Part shown: positions 1 to 11,480 of the stretch, in pieces | How the letters are laid out: the number at the start of each line of letters is the position of its first letter | How positions within the stretch are numbered: the stretch's first letter is position 1 | Assembly (NCBI RefSeq): GCF_023898315.1 | Contig: NC_064617.1 | Coordinates: 716,737,202-716,801,201, forward strand | Reading direction: 5' to 3' | Length of the DNA: 64,000 bases | Source of the DNA: Schistocerca nitens | Taxonomy: Eukaryota; Arthropoda; Insecta; Orthoptera; Acrididae | Notes under the pieces: generated by a model | Databases searched by the model: none | Seen by the model: only the letters and a program-made list of their open reading frames with translations | Told to the model about the DNA's origin: nothing | Translations under genes and position numbers: made by a program

Positions 1-610
1 ATAAACATTTCAGCAACCAGACAGACAGTTCATAATGTTGTGGGGAAAAAAAGTGGCGCAGATTGCATTGGCTTGTATTTACCAAACTTTCCAACTCAAT
101 GCCTCAGAATTTTCTTGGAGTTTTTCTGGTTTCTGCCTTTCTCAGTAATCATATTCACTTAGCTTATGGGCCCACCTAGTCATTCTACTACTAACAAGAG
201 AAACTCATGACTCATATTCCAACCAATGTACAGTATGACAGCAGCCAAGACTACGGAAAGAGAATAAACATTTCAGCAACCAGACAGACAGTTCATAATG
301 TTGTGGGAAAAAAAAAGTGGCGCAAGGGAGTTTTGAACAGAGCTCACCCACGTGACAGTCCAACACCATGACCACTTACCCATTACAACATAGCTGTTTC
401 AGCCTACTCTTAATTGCTCTTCTTGTTTTTGGACTGTCCACTGTTTCTCTCTTTTTTTTTTTTTTTTTTTTTCTCCAGGGTTCAGTACATCTTTTCCTGT
501 TTTCATGCTTGATTTGTGTTTAGTTTTTGACAAGCTGTCCACTGGGCTCTCTTATCATGAAATCTGTAGGGGGTGCAATGGGGAGTTTTTCTTGTAAAAT
601 CCTTGAGGCT
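1..610. repeat. Non-coding stretch with a 60-base direct repeat and a T21 run
   Basis: Positions 1-60 and 264-324 are near-identical (both start ATAAACATTTCAGCAACC and end GTGGCGCA), spaced 263 bases, differing mainly in the length of an A-run. The 203 bases between them show no coding signal. A run of about 21 T lies at 452-472. The arrangement could be a partial tandem duplication or the ends of a small element; the window edge hides the left context. Confidence 0.6.
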
Positions 611-1075
611 TAACAGTCACATTAATGTGGCATAATGCATCACAACTGTAAATTTTCTCTCGTATAAGCAAAAACTCCTCCTCTGTTGTGTAAAGTTAAG
701 CTCACCTTGATTTAACTTGCTAGATGTATATCCAATAGGATGTTCAAATTCTCCTTGATCTTGAGCAAGGACACATCCAACTGCAAAATTACTGACATCA
801 CAGGAGAGTAAAAATGGTTTCTTAAGATCAATATATGCCAAAACAGGGGTGACGGAGTTTGAATTTCTCTCTTAGTTATTGTGCAATTTCCTCTAGAGAA
901 GTGGAAAGCACAATGATGTTGTCTAAATACACTAAGCACATGAAAGGTTTCAGTCCTCTCAGCAATAAATCCACAAACAATTGGAATGTTAAGGTATTCT
1001 CATGTAATGGGACAGATAAAAAAAATCTATTCCCCAAGCAACAGCAGGAGAATACACACACATAAAGTTTAAGGA
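610..1075 (-). mobile_element. Ty3/gypsy LTR retrotransposon scrap (RT and RNase H pieces)
   Basis: On the minus strand, about 1070-876 reads LTFQLFVDLLLRGLKPFMCLVYLDNIIVLS, matching the end of a gypsy reverse transcriptase (TFQ..M, then YLDDI). Here the second catalytic Asp is Asn (YLDN). About 841-617 reads FLLSCDVSNFAVGCVLAQ, then EHPIGYTSSKLN, the RNase H start typical of gypsy (DAS..AVGAVL). The roughly 100 residues that should lie between these blocks are missing, so this copy has an internal deletion. No LTRs were found. A dead fragment. Confidence 0.72.
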
Positions 1076-1284
1076 CATTTGCAAGCTTGTGGAGCCAGCA
1101 GCTCCTTCTTCTAGCTGGTGCTGTGAAGGGAAAGGAAGAGGATGAAGAAAAAGGATTGGCAAAGTTAGGAAATGGGGAGAGTATGGAAAAGGTAGCCAAA
1201 CCCTAGGTAAGGGGAGGCGTACTGGATGGGTTCAGAAGGAAAGAGTCTTTCCTCACTCTTTCCACCTGTGAGCTCTCTCTTCTG

Positions 1285-2700
1285 TGCTTAACAGTGAAAT
1301 TCTCTTTGCACTCTTAATGTTATCACCCCCACTTTTATTTCACAGAAGGTTCTTTTGACTTTTTTATATGCTGAGTCGCCTCTCCCAAATTTCATTCCTA
1401 AGGGATTTATATTGCTATATTTCTGTCTTCTTCTCAACTTTTTATACTTACTTCTTTTGTTGATGAGTTGAAGTATTTCTTCTGTTACCCAAGGGTTCTT
1501 CACAGCTATTGTCGTTGTACCTTTGTTTGTCTGTCCAACATCTTTGATTGCCATTTTTAGAGATGTTCACCTCTCTTCAAATGAACTGCATACTGAGATT
1601 ACCCTTGTCACAGTATCCATGTTGTTAGAGAACTCCAAATGCATCCCATCACTTCCCAGCACTTCCGTATCCCACTTGCTTCCAAGCTGATTCTTTTGGG
1701 TGACTCTCTTAAACTTCAATCCACTCTTCATTTATCGTGAACTGAGTCTATATCTGCACCTGGGTGTGCCTTACAGTCCAATATCTGATTTTAGAATCTC
1801 TGTCTGATAATGATGTAATCCAGTTGGAACCTTCCCATGTCTCGTGTCTTTTCAAGTATACCACCTCCTCTTGTGATTCTTGAATGTAGTATTTGTTATT
1901 GCCATTTGAACTTTATTGCAGGACTCCATTAGTCTTTATCCTTCTCGTTCTTATTGCCAAGCCCATATTATCTAATGAAACTGTCTCCTGTTCCTTCCAC
2001 GACAACCATATTCCAGTCCCACATGATTATTAGATTTTCATCTATCTCTATATACTTAATTATCAGTTCAGTATCCTTATATACTTAATGTATCTCTTCA
2101 TTTTCTGCTTGCACATTGGCATGTGTAGCGGAACTACCATTATCAACATTGGGTTGCTGTCAAATCTTATGAGAACAACCCTATTACTGAAGTGTTCACA
2201 GTTGCCCTCTCTTTGCCCTACTTTCTTTCCTATTCATAATGAATCATACTCCTTTTGTAACATTTTATGCTACTGACAATATTACCCTATTTTCATTTGA
2301 CCCGTAATTATTTTTCTTTCCATTTAACTTCACTTTCACTGTCCCACCTGCCACTATACTTGGATTTAGCTTTTTCATTTCCCTTTACAGATTTTCTAAC
2401 TTTTATACTATGTTCGAACTTCTGATATTCCATACTCCAACTCGTAGACTTTTATCCCAGCATTGGTTCTTCCATATTTTTCTAATGGTCAACTCTGCCT
2501 CAGCAGTTTCTACCTGGAGAGCCAAATGGGAAACTAGTCCAGAATCTTTTGCCAATGGAGAGATCATCATGACAGTTTTTCAGTTATAGGCCACAAGTCC
2601 TGTGGATGCACATTAGGTGTCTTTTAATGCAGCAGTTTCCATTGCCTTGTTCCTCCTTACACCACTGATCATCACTTGTCCCAAAGGGCAAGAGAATAAA
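1285..2700 (-). mobile_element. LINE-A relic (endonuclease part, highly decayed)
   Basis: Minus-strand frame 1554-1288 reads NPWVTEEILQLINKRSKYKK and later AYKKVKRTFCEIK, the diverged counterpart of NPWVTEEIVNLIDERRKYK and AYRKIKETFGEK in the better copies at 20156, 24331 and 43113. DNA similarity continues through the endonuclease region to about 2480 (around the 'cactccaactcgtagac' stretch) and weakly to about 2700. The RT half (3' part) is absent, which is unusual because LINEs normally lose the 5' end; a later deletion is likely. Oldest LINE-A copy here. Confidence 0.75.
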
Positions 2701-3124
2701 CTGAACCTCTGTCTGCTCCTCTGCCATCTTTGGCATGGCTGTTGGCAGAACAAGGGTGACTGCTTATACAAGAAGTACTCAGCTGCCATTGCTGAAGACT
2801 TTTATTCATAATGTAAGATATGGCTGGATACAAATCTGGGACCCAGAATATTTTGTTTACTTGTCAGAGTGGCTTCCCCTAGGCCACAGCTCCATTATCA
2901 CTACTGGAAGGTAAACAATAAAACAATCTCCATTTTTCTCCTCTAACCTGGAATGTCCGGACTACTTATCGCTCTGCCTTTGAGGTAAGTGGCTAACTTT
3001 ACTTAGCTCATTGTTCAAATACACAAACTAAAAGGAAGATCAGGAATGGCAAAATCAAAAGAAAATTGAACGAGGAGATTAGCTTCCTAGCTCGCCCGTT
3101 CTTCATTCTGGAGCTACAAGACTG

Positions 3125-4830
3125 AAAAACAATAAGGCCGCTGACCTTGACGATCTGAGATCTGAGAAAATTAAACATTTTGGACAGAGAGTACAAGCAC
3201 AGATCCTAGAGCTAATGAATAACTGTATTATAAAAATGCAAATTCCTAAACTGTGGAGGAAAGCTCAGGTTGTTGTGTTACTAAAACCAGGGAAAGACCC
3301 AGCTGAAGCTAAAAATTTCCGGCCCGTCTCACTGCTTTGTCATCTATTTAAAGTGCTGGAGCGAATGATACTCAAACGCATAGCTGATTATGTGGACAAA
3401 GCCCTCATTAAAGAACAAGCTGGATTTCGACCAGGAAAATCATGCTGTGGCCAAATCCTTAATCTCACACAGTACATCGAAGATGGCTATCATAGAGGAG
3501 AAGTAACCGGGGTCGCATTCCTGGATCTCAGTGCCGCATATGACACAGTTAACCATAAGTTGCTTACCCAGAAAGTGTATAATGTCACTAAGGACTACAC
3601 CCTTTCTATGTTCGTGCAATGCATGCTACAGAACAGACGCTACTATATAACCTTACAATCTAAAAACAGCCGATGGAGGACACAGAAAAATGGACTTGCA
3701 CAGGGTAGTGTCTTGGCTCCAATATTATTTAACATTTATACTAATGACTTTCCCATCAGCCACCAGACATGAATGTTCATTTATGCCGATGATGCAGCAG
3801 TGGACACACAGAATAAAACCTTTGAACAAGTGGAGGAGAATCTTACAGGAGCTTTAACAGAACTTGCTACCTATTATGAAGGCAATAATCTCAAACCAAA
3901 CCCTAGTAAATCTCAAGTATCCACCTTCCATCTTAGGAACAAAGAAGCCAAATGGAAACTCCAAGTCATGTGGCAAGGGGAAGAGCTGAAGCATACAAAC
4001 AGCCCAAAATACCTGGGAGTAACATTGGACAGAGTGCTTACTTTTAAGCAGCACTGTCACAACACTAAAAAAAAGGCCTGTGCCAGGAACAACATACTGC
4101 GGAAGCTAACAAGTTCATCATGGGGAGCTCAACCACATGTTTTGCGCACCATGGGTCTGGCGCTGAGTATCTCAGCAGTGGAATACGTGGTGCCAGTTTG
4201 GAGGAAGTCTGCTCCCACTAAGCAAGTTGACGTCACCGTAAACAAAACTGTACGTACTGCCATAGGATGCCTCAAACCAACTCCCAAAGACAAAATTTAT
4301 CCCATCATAGGCATAGCATCAACAACTATCCACAAACAAGTAGCCGCCATGATTGAAAGATCAAAACAAAAGAATGATCCTCGACACCCGATGTATATGC
4401 ACCAAAAACAACGTGTCCGGCTAAAATCCCACAGGAGTTTCATTGAAACTACTGAAGAGCTTGCCACCAAGCCCATCGTAAGGCAGCTATCTCTTTGGGA
4501 AGAAATGGTGCCACACTCCACACTGGAACTACTTGAGGAGGGATCTGCAGGATTTCAACTACCTTTTACAACTTAGAGGTCATTAAAACGGCTGCACACT
4601 GGAGTAACTGGGCGCAAATCAAACCTATTTAAATGGGGCTACAGTGATAGTGATAGGTGTGAATGTGGAGCAATACAGGACTCGGACCACCTATTGATTT
4701 GCCCAGATATGTGAATAACATGCACTAAAGACGATACTTTGAAAGTCAATGACAAAGCAACCTACGTTGCTAATTACTGGGAAGGGAAGATATAATTGGT
4801 GCATCTGGATATGGAAGAAGAAGAATACAC
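3125..4830 (+). mobile_element. Non-LTR retrotransposon, RT and C-terminal region, 5' truncated
   Basis: A + strand LINE. It starts within the RT linker (NKAADLDDLRSEKIKHFG), runs through RT motifs KNFRPVSLL, EQAGFRPGKSC, FLDLSAAYDTVNHKLL, LAQGSVLAPILFN and FIYADDAA, and ends with a C-terminal Cys/His segment (CECGAIQDSDHLLICP) at about 4660-4715 followed by an AT-rich tail to about 4830. The upstream endonuclease is missing, as expected of 5' truncation during insertion. The clade looks Jockey/CR1-like but cannot be settled by eye. Confidence 0.87.
3128..4576 (+). pseudogene. RT reading frame broken by one internal TGA
   Basis: One frame runs from NKAADLDD to the C-terminal domain (ending GFQLPFTT). 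It is interrupted only by TGA at 3770-3772, directly before the catalytic FIYADD segment at 3776-3793. Both sides are in the same frame. Motifs seen: AGFRPGKSC (fingers), DLSAAYDTVNH (motif A, Asp present), AQGSVLAPILFN (motif B) and YADDAA (motif C). A further stop follows at 4574-4576, before the Cys/His tail that continues in frame (LKRLHTGVTGRKSN). So the coding sequence has two stops but no frameshift over about 1.5 kb, implying a moderately young copy. Confidence 0.85.
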
Positions 4831-6180
4831 AAACATCAATTAAAATTAAGTACATCTTAAAATATTAGTGTCTCTCTAAGTACTTTTTTGCTGAGTAGGA
4901 AAGGAAGCTCTCAACATTAGTTGATGTTTTAGGTTTTTGCTGTTAGTTGTTATATGCATATTAGTATTATGAGATACAGAGGAAAACCACAGGCCTCAGA
5001 AATACTTGATTCACACCAATTACAACTAATCTAATGACTCCAAGAGTTGGTCTTGTTGCCAACTCATCCATTATTTCTGACGTTTTAGGTCCATATCAAA
5101 TGAATATAATCATATTTCCACTAGGAAAAAAAAGACACAAATAATCTGAAAAAAAATTTAATATCTAGACACAAACACAACAATAAAGACGTTTCACAAC
5201 TTCCTAATACTAGACCATTATTTAGTCTGTTTACGGTACTTGTTTTTTACTCCTCTCTAATCAAAATCTCAAATTCTACTACACTTACAACACACCTCTA
5301 CAAAACTTGCTCCCATGGCTGTGGCAGTGATTGTTGCATTTGGAGATGATTTCATAGGGGCTCTTGGCTTTCAACCTGTGTTGCTTCATTCAGTAGTAAG
5401 ATCTGATGAAAGATATGGAACAGAGGAAGGTTATCCTGCTCTGTGTAGTGATGTGACAGCGTCACCTCCTTCCTTGTTGCAGACAATGTCAGTGAGCTGC
5501 CCATAAGGTTTATCTCTTACTCAACTGCACGCTAGGTTCACAAACCTCAGAACTTAGCCCTGCAGTGGTGCTTAATGGCACCAACTAATGATTTACACGA
5601 CAGTGGTTTGTTGAAGTGTAGACCCAATCTATTTGTTCTGGCTACTTTTTTTACATGATATTGTTGCAGTTCTATGAGCCTGAATCTTGAAAACAGTGGA
5701 AGCCTTTCCTGACTCTTTCCAAGCTGCTAACAAAAATTATCATAAAAATAACTGATGGAAAGGACCTTGGTGATTCAAATCATTGGAATGAAACAGTGTG
5801 ACTTCACGAGAATCACACTTTCTAGGCTCTTATTTCCATCTTTCTTTTATCCTTAAATATTTGTGCATTAATCATTTACTACTTTACCCTGGTGCTCACG
5901 TGCTGCACAGTCTGTTTCATGTCACAACACTAAAACTGGCTGTACACTTAAGATTAAACACTAAGATACATTTATTTCTAGTGCTTTTGGCTGGTTAGTC
6001 TCTTTTCATTACTTACCTAGGGTTAAATGCAGCTATACATGTCTGTCTAGCACTTGTGGCTGGTTAGTGACTTTCCTTAAATATTCTGGTAATATTTATT
6101 ATTTATGCACTTGCATGTTACTGACATCAACTCATTTCAGATGACCTTTTGTATAATAAATTTACCATTCTGATTGTTAC
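4830..6180. other. Intergenic/intronic stretch without recognised features
   Basis: About 1.35 kb of AT-rich sequence. A 63-codon open frame at 5315-5506 shows no family resemblance and no codon pattern that stands out. No RNA gene, inverted repeat or mobile-element protein was recognised. Confidence 0.5.
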
Positions 6181-6331
6181 CTTTAGATTAGATTAAATTA
6201 GTTTACGTTCCATAGATCCATGCTGAGGAGATCCTCGTGGATGTGGAACATGCCAATTTCTTTCTTTTTTTTTTTTTTTTAAAAAAAAAAGCTGAAATAA
6301 CAATACTAATAGTATGAATATATACAATACA

Positions 6332-8320
6332 TCATTTATTTCTATTAAAAAATTTGTCAATGGAGTAGAAGGTGTTGGCCACTAGTAAGTCTTTCAGGCT
6401 CCTTTTAAACTGATCTTTATTTGTAACTAAATTTTTTATGTTTACTGGCAAATTATTGAAGATGAGCGTTCCTGAGTAGTGGACCCCTTTTTGAACTAAA
6501 GTAAGTGCTTTTAAGTCCTTGTGCAGATCATTTTTGTTCCTGGTATTGTATGTATGAACTGAGCTGTTTGTTGGAAAAAGAGATATATTATTTAGGACAA
6601 ATTTAATTAATGAGTAAATATACTGAGAGGCAATAGTTAGTATACCCAGTTCTTTGAAGAGGTTTCTACAGGACGTCCGTGAATTTACTCCACAAATAAT
6701 ACGTATTACACGCTTTTGGACTCTGAAAACTTTTGTTTGACTTGAAGAGTTGCCCCAAAATATTATACCATATGACATTATGGAATGAAAGTAGGCAAAG
6801 TATGCAAGCTTTTTCATTTTTATGTCGCCAGTATCTGCTAACACTCGAATTGCAAATACAGATTTGTTAAGGCGTTTCTACAGTTCTGTGGTGTGCTCTT
6901 CCCAACTGAATTTATTATCAAGTTGTAATCCCAGGAATTTAAGACTGTCAGCCTCTTCTATCTGCTCTTCTTCGTATTTTATGCATATGCTGGGTGGAAA
7001 CCTCTTACAGGTTCTAAATTGCATATAGTGAGTCTTTTCGAAGTTTAATGTCAATGAGTTGACTTTAAACCATTTATTAATATCCATGAAAATATCGTTA
7101 GCAGATCTTTCTAGAACTACACTTGACATACTATTTATTGCAATACTTGTGTCATCTGCAAACAAAACGAACTCTGTTTCTGGCAGTGTAACTGATGAGA
7201 GATCATTAATGTACACAGGAAAAAGCAATGGCCCTAAGATGGATCCTTGTGGGACACCACATGTAATTTCTTCCCATTCTGATGATAACTGATGACTTAA
7301 TTCACTAGTCCCTTGCACTGACACCCTTTGTTTCCTGTTACTGAGGTATGACTTGAACCATTTTGCAGCACTGCTCGTGACACCATAGAATTCTAATTTA
7401 CTTAAAAGGATGTTGTGGTTCACACAGTCAAATGCCTTTCACAAATCACAGAAAATACCTGCTGCTTGTAATTTGTTGTTTAATGAATTAAGTACATTTT
7501 CACTGTAGGTGTAAATAGCCTTCTCGATATCAGAACCCTTCAGAAATCCAAACTGTGTTCTTGATAATATGTTATTTGTGGTCAGATGGTTGAGCAGCTG
7601 CCTGTACATTACTTTTTCTAAAATTTTTAAGAATGCTGGCAAAAGTGAAATCGGTCTGTAGTTTGATGGTATCTCTTTATCCCCTTTCTTGAATAGAGGC
7701 TTAACATCTGCATATTTTAGCCAGTCAGGAAATGTCCCAGTTATAATTGACTGGTTACACAAGTAACTTAGAATTGTACTAAACTCACAAGAACATGCCT
7801 TAATTAACTTTGTTGATATTTCATCGTACCCACTAGAATGCTTTGTTTTTGAAGATTTTATTATAGACGTTATTTCTTTTGGTGAAGTGAGTTATATATT
7901 CATGTACTTGAAGCTATTTTTGAAGGCTAGTTTCAGATATTCAAGGGCATTATTTACTGATCCTGAAAGTCCCATTCTATCAGTAATGGATATAAAGTAC
8001 TTGTTAAATAGATTTGCCACACTGTGCCCATCAGTTACTAATGTGTCATCTACCCTTAGTGCTATTTGCTCCTGTTCCTTTCTGGTTCTACCAGTCTGCT
8101 CTTTCACTATATCCCATATTGTTTTTATTTTGTTCCCTGACATTGCTATCTTCTTGTCGTAGTGCATTTGTTTAGACATCTGAATTACTTTTTTTAATGT
8201 TTTACAGTATTCCTTGTATTTAGCTAAATCATCGGCATTGCAGCTATTCTTGGTCGACAGATACATTTTCCTTTTTGTCATACAGGAAATCTTTATTCCT
8301 TGTGTAATCCATGGTTTCAT
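6332..8320 (-). pseudogene. Reverse transcriptase region of the CR1-type LINE, broken
   Basis: Continuation of the same coding unit in four open pieces: 8320-7892 (linker), 7762-7439 (PLFKKGDKEIPSNYRPISLL to FGFLKGS), 7423-6878 (GVPQGSILGPLLF, FVLFADDTSIA, LKFLGLQLDNKFSW) and 6844-6332 (LAYFAYFHSIMSYGIIFWG, YNTRNKNDL). Between the second and third pieces a single TGA replaces one codon in CDL*KAFDCVNH (RT motif A), with the frame kept. FADD is intact. A dead copy whose protein is still readable end to end. Confidence 0.85.
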
Positions 8321-8326
8321 TATAGA

Positions 8327-9808
8327 CTACTGTTTAATTTGAGTAACTTTTAGTTGAAAACAGTTTTCAAACATGGTACTGACGTTGTTCATGAATGTGT
8401 TATATTTTTCATTCATGTCATGAGCACTATAAACATCTTTCCAGTTCATATCTTTGAGCAGTTTTCTAAAACACTCAATTTTTGGTTGATTGACTACTCT
8501 CCTGTACTCAGATTTAGCAGTCTTGATAATCTGCTTAGAATTTACATCTAAAACAAGGAACTGCATGTCATGATCTGATAGTCCATTTATAACAGGTTTT
8601 ATGATATGATTTTGTTCCTTTGATTTGTCTATAAAAATGTTATCAATGGCTGTCCGTGAGGATTTAGTGATCCTAGTTGGAAAGTTTACAGTGTGAGTTA
8701 GATTGAAAGACAGCATTACTAACTGCAGTGAATGTTTACTGGAAGATTGCATTAGAAAATCTGTATTAAAGTCACCAGCAATCAAAATTTCTTTGTTTCT
8801 TCCTGTTAAATAACCCAAAAGAGCTTCTAGATTATCTAAGAATGGATTATAATTTCCTGCAGGTGCTCGGTAAATAGTTATTATTATATAGGATCTGTTA
8901 TGGAACTCTACTTCTGTTGCACATGCTTCTAGATGCTGCTCTAAACAGAATTTATTAATGTCAATGTTTTTGAATTTATGGTAGTTTTTGATAAATGTGG
9001 CAACTCCTCCTCCATCCATATCTACTCCGCAGAAGTAGGAAGCTAGCTTAAATCCTGAAATGTCTAACATATCTATATCAGTGGTCACTTGATGTTCAGA
9101 GAGGCAGATTATGTCAATTTGGTTAGATGAATTCATTTCATCGATACAAATGAGTAGTTCATCAACTTCATTTCTAAGTCCCGGAATGTTCTGGTGTAAT
9201 AAAGATAACTGATACTGCATACTAATGGGATTGTAACTGCTTTGGCGAAGATGAACTGGCAGTTTCTGATTACTTTCTGTTAAACACTGTTTAAATGGAG
9301 GCTGTATGATAAAATCTGACTCCTGTTCATCTGTTTTCTCAAACTGAGTGTGTCTGCCAATCTCTCTTAAAACTCGTTTTCTTTCCCCCTTCCTTATCCT
9401 AAAAAAAGGCATCCCTCTGACACCTGTGACCACTGGTATTTTACCACTTGTGCCAGTGCCCCCCCTTAAGTTTTCTGCAATCAACCCAGACAGTTTTCCC
9501 TTCCCTTTCCAATTGAGGTGAAGGCCATGCCTAGTGTAGTCCCACCTATCAATAGCATCCACAGGAATCAAACCAATATGGGACCCTATATCCGTCCTAA
9601 GCAGCCACTCCAACTCCAAGTTCACCCTCCCTATGGAAGAGTTCAAATGAGGCCAATCATGGCGTCTCAACACAGACAAAAATCCCACACTCGTATGCTT
9701 CGTTGCTATCTTCACCAGGTCACTCTCTATGGAATATTTAGAGTCTCTGCCAATGCTATTTCCCAGACCACCCACTATAACCACGGCATCCTCCTTTGTG
9801 AAATCCAT
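8327..9808 (-). pseudogene. Esterase-like plus endonuclease ORF of the CR1-type LINE
   Basis: A 493-codon open frame. Residues about 1-120 resemble a GDSL/SGNH hydrolase: VVIVGGLGNSIGRDS (GGxND-like block with Asn) and later RHGLHLNWKGKGKLSGLI (the D/H-containing last block, here HGLHLN). Residues about 205-440 are an exonuclease-endonuclease-phosphatase domain: LLHQNIPGLRNE, IICLSEH (catalytic Glu), AGDFNTDFL, TAIDNIFID and NGLSDHDMQFLVLD (catalytic SDH). The two domains share one open frame without a stop. Sequence upstream of 9808 continues esterase-like coding (VHVMKSDSRG) in another frame, so a frameshift lies near 9810. Confidence 0.82.
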
Positions 9809-10229
9809 AGCTTCTTACCCAAACTGGTGTATTTGAAACTCTCCCACAACTTCCTAACCTGTACCTTCTCATCGCTGTTCAAATCAGAATGTCCTCTGCT
9901 GTCACTTTTCATAACATGTACACTTTTGGTGTTATTACATGGTACTCTGATTCGTCCAGTGTGAACTCTCCAGTAACACTTTGAAATAACTTTAAAATCA
10001 TGCTCACTCCTTATAAATACAGTTTTCCTTAGGAAATTCTTTTGCTCCTCTTATCCTTTAGTGCTTGAGATGAGTCCAATCACCTGTTGCTAAGGAGTGT
10101 CAGACACCACAAACTGCATCTGAGCTGTAGCTTTTTCTCATAGTATCCTTTCTTCAAGACTCCAGAACTTTCTGTACACTTTGCTCCAGCTCCACCATGT
10201 GTGAGTCACATTTCACCGGGCTCTAGGCA

Positions 10230-10624
10230 GCACTGAGTTCCGTGATGGTCGGATGCTCCTGTCACGCATTACAGTGAATTCTGATGTTAGCATTCAATTA
10301 AAATACAGATATCTATAGATCCAAAGGTCTGATTATCAAGCGTTTTGCTCAAATCATTATTAGACTAAATAGAGCACACATTTGTGATGTGTTTGTCTGT
10401 AATTTCTTCTCTTAATCTTATGACTTGATTGTGTAACTTAAATAGTATGAAATGAGCATGGACATTGGGATAGTAGATTACACTCTAGAACTTGTCAATT
10501 TGGATGTCTGTACTCATTCATAAATGCTGGCATAAAGCTTTAAATGACTTTTACTTCCTCTGTGTTTACTTTTATCTCTTTATAAACTGGTAATAGCTAA
10601 AGTGTCTGAATGTGTTCTTTCCAG
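10230..10624. other. Intron sequence before the first visible exon
   Basis: AT-rich sequence leading into the splice acceptor at 10623-10624. A pyrimidine-rich tract (TGTGTTCTTTCC) lies directly before the AG. No earlier exon was recognised here. Confidence 0.5.
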
Positions 10625-10735
10625 AAGAAGAAAGCAATTGTAGTAACTGCACGTGTTCATCCTGGTGAGACTCCTTCATCGTGGATGATGAAAGGATTCA
10701 TGGACTTTTTGACAGGCGATAGTGGACAAGCAAAG
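10625..10735 (+). CDS. AGBL2/3-like cytosolic carboxypeptidase, exon with HxxE zinc motif
   Basis: This 37-codon exon opens the recognisable part of an M14-family cytosolic carboxypeptidase of the CCP2/CCP3 (AGBL2/AGBL3) type. These enzymes trim C-terminal acidic residues, including glutamates, from tubulin and other proteins in the cytoplasm and at centrioles and cilia. The reading [16 protein letters not shown] contains the HPGE (HxxE) zinc-binding motif, His at 10658-10660 and Glu at 10667-10669. It is followed by [16 protein letters not shown], typical of the family. The acceptor is a pyrimidine stretch ending AG at 10623-10624; the donor is AAG|GTGACT after 10735. The exon starts and ends in phase 0. 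The upstream exon, which should encode a CQ.LAGN-like segment, was not found between 1 and 10600, so the start of the gene is outside the window or unrecognised. Confidence 0.93.
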
Positions 10736-11480
10736 GTGACTGTTATTATTAAAATTTTTAAATATTTTGTTGACTGTTAGTTTGGTTTGCAACAATATGA
10801 TGTCTGTTATAATGTGTATGTCGTCATGAATATTTTTCCACTACTTCTTAAATTCTTTACCATAAATAAATAACTGATGGGGGACACGTGGACAAATTTA
10901 AAGGATCATAAAAATACTTCCGCTTTCAAAATTTTGCTGCTCTTCTAGTGACAGTGTACTTTTCAGCACCCATATCCTACATGACTCTAGATAGATGTTC
11001 ACATACACACAGATACCTAGACACTAATCTCCACAAGATTGTGATGGTGGGGGGGGGGGGGGGGGGGCAGGAGGCAAGGAATGGGTATGAAAGTACTGGT
11101 AGGTATCAGAGGATAACACAGATAGTTCTTGATGGCAGTGATAAAATGTAGACTTCTGCCAACTGACATAAAGCTGAGGGAGTTGAGTATGTTTGAAGAG
11201 GAGGCAGAGAGAGAAGAGAAGCCAAGGAGAGGAACACAAAGTTAGTAAGAAATGTGGACTGAAAATGACAAGAAAGGAAAGGGTTAAGGGTCGAGATTAT
11301 CAATGGATAACCAAAAGAACCTCAAGAATAGAAAATGTGTTAGATACAGTTCCCACATGGCCATTTCAGAGGAGCTTTAACACTGGAAATGGGTTGGGGG
11401 TCGAAATGGTATGTGTTCTGAAGCAGCTGTTAAGCTCACCGGTGCTTAGTTGTGCAGAATGTTCCACAACAGTGTTATAT
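10736..11480. other. Intron sequence with a G19 homopolymer
   Basis: Start of the 23.4-kb intron. It contains a run of 19 G at 11049-11067 within purine-rich sequence. No coding resemblance was seen in 10736-11480; the open frames over the G-run are low-complexity (Pro-rich on the minus strand). Confidence 0.6.

Larger units (their letters stand above)
6185..10230 (-). mobile_element. CR1-type LINE, nearly full length, with esterase-like domain
   Basis: Minus-strand element reading from about 10230 down to a 3' end at about 6185. From the 5' side: a possible coiled coil (ELEQSVQKVLE near 10200-10140), an SGNH-esterase-like segment (9808-9470), an AP endonuclease (about 9200-8500), an RT (about 8320-6900) and a C-terminal region (6844-6332). 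The 3' UTR at 6185-6260 is followed by T- and A-rich runs (6261-6290). The order and the esterase fit the CR1 group, whose ORF1 often carries an esterase. The coding sequence is split by several stops and shifts, so the copy is inactive. It ends only about 400 bases before the carboxypeptidase exon at 10625. Confidence 0.88.

Noticed and set aside
5315-5506. 63-codon open frame starting ATGGCTGTGGCAG
   Set aside because: No family resemblance, no splice context, and within the length expected by chance.
1-10600. Upstream exons of the carboxypeptidase
   Set aside because: Looked for the family segment that precedes the HxxE exon; no candidate with splice sites and matching phase was found.
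11024-11239. Proline-rich small protein on the minus strand
   Set aside because: The Pro run comes from the G19 homopolymer; no other support.
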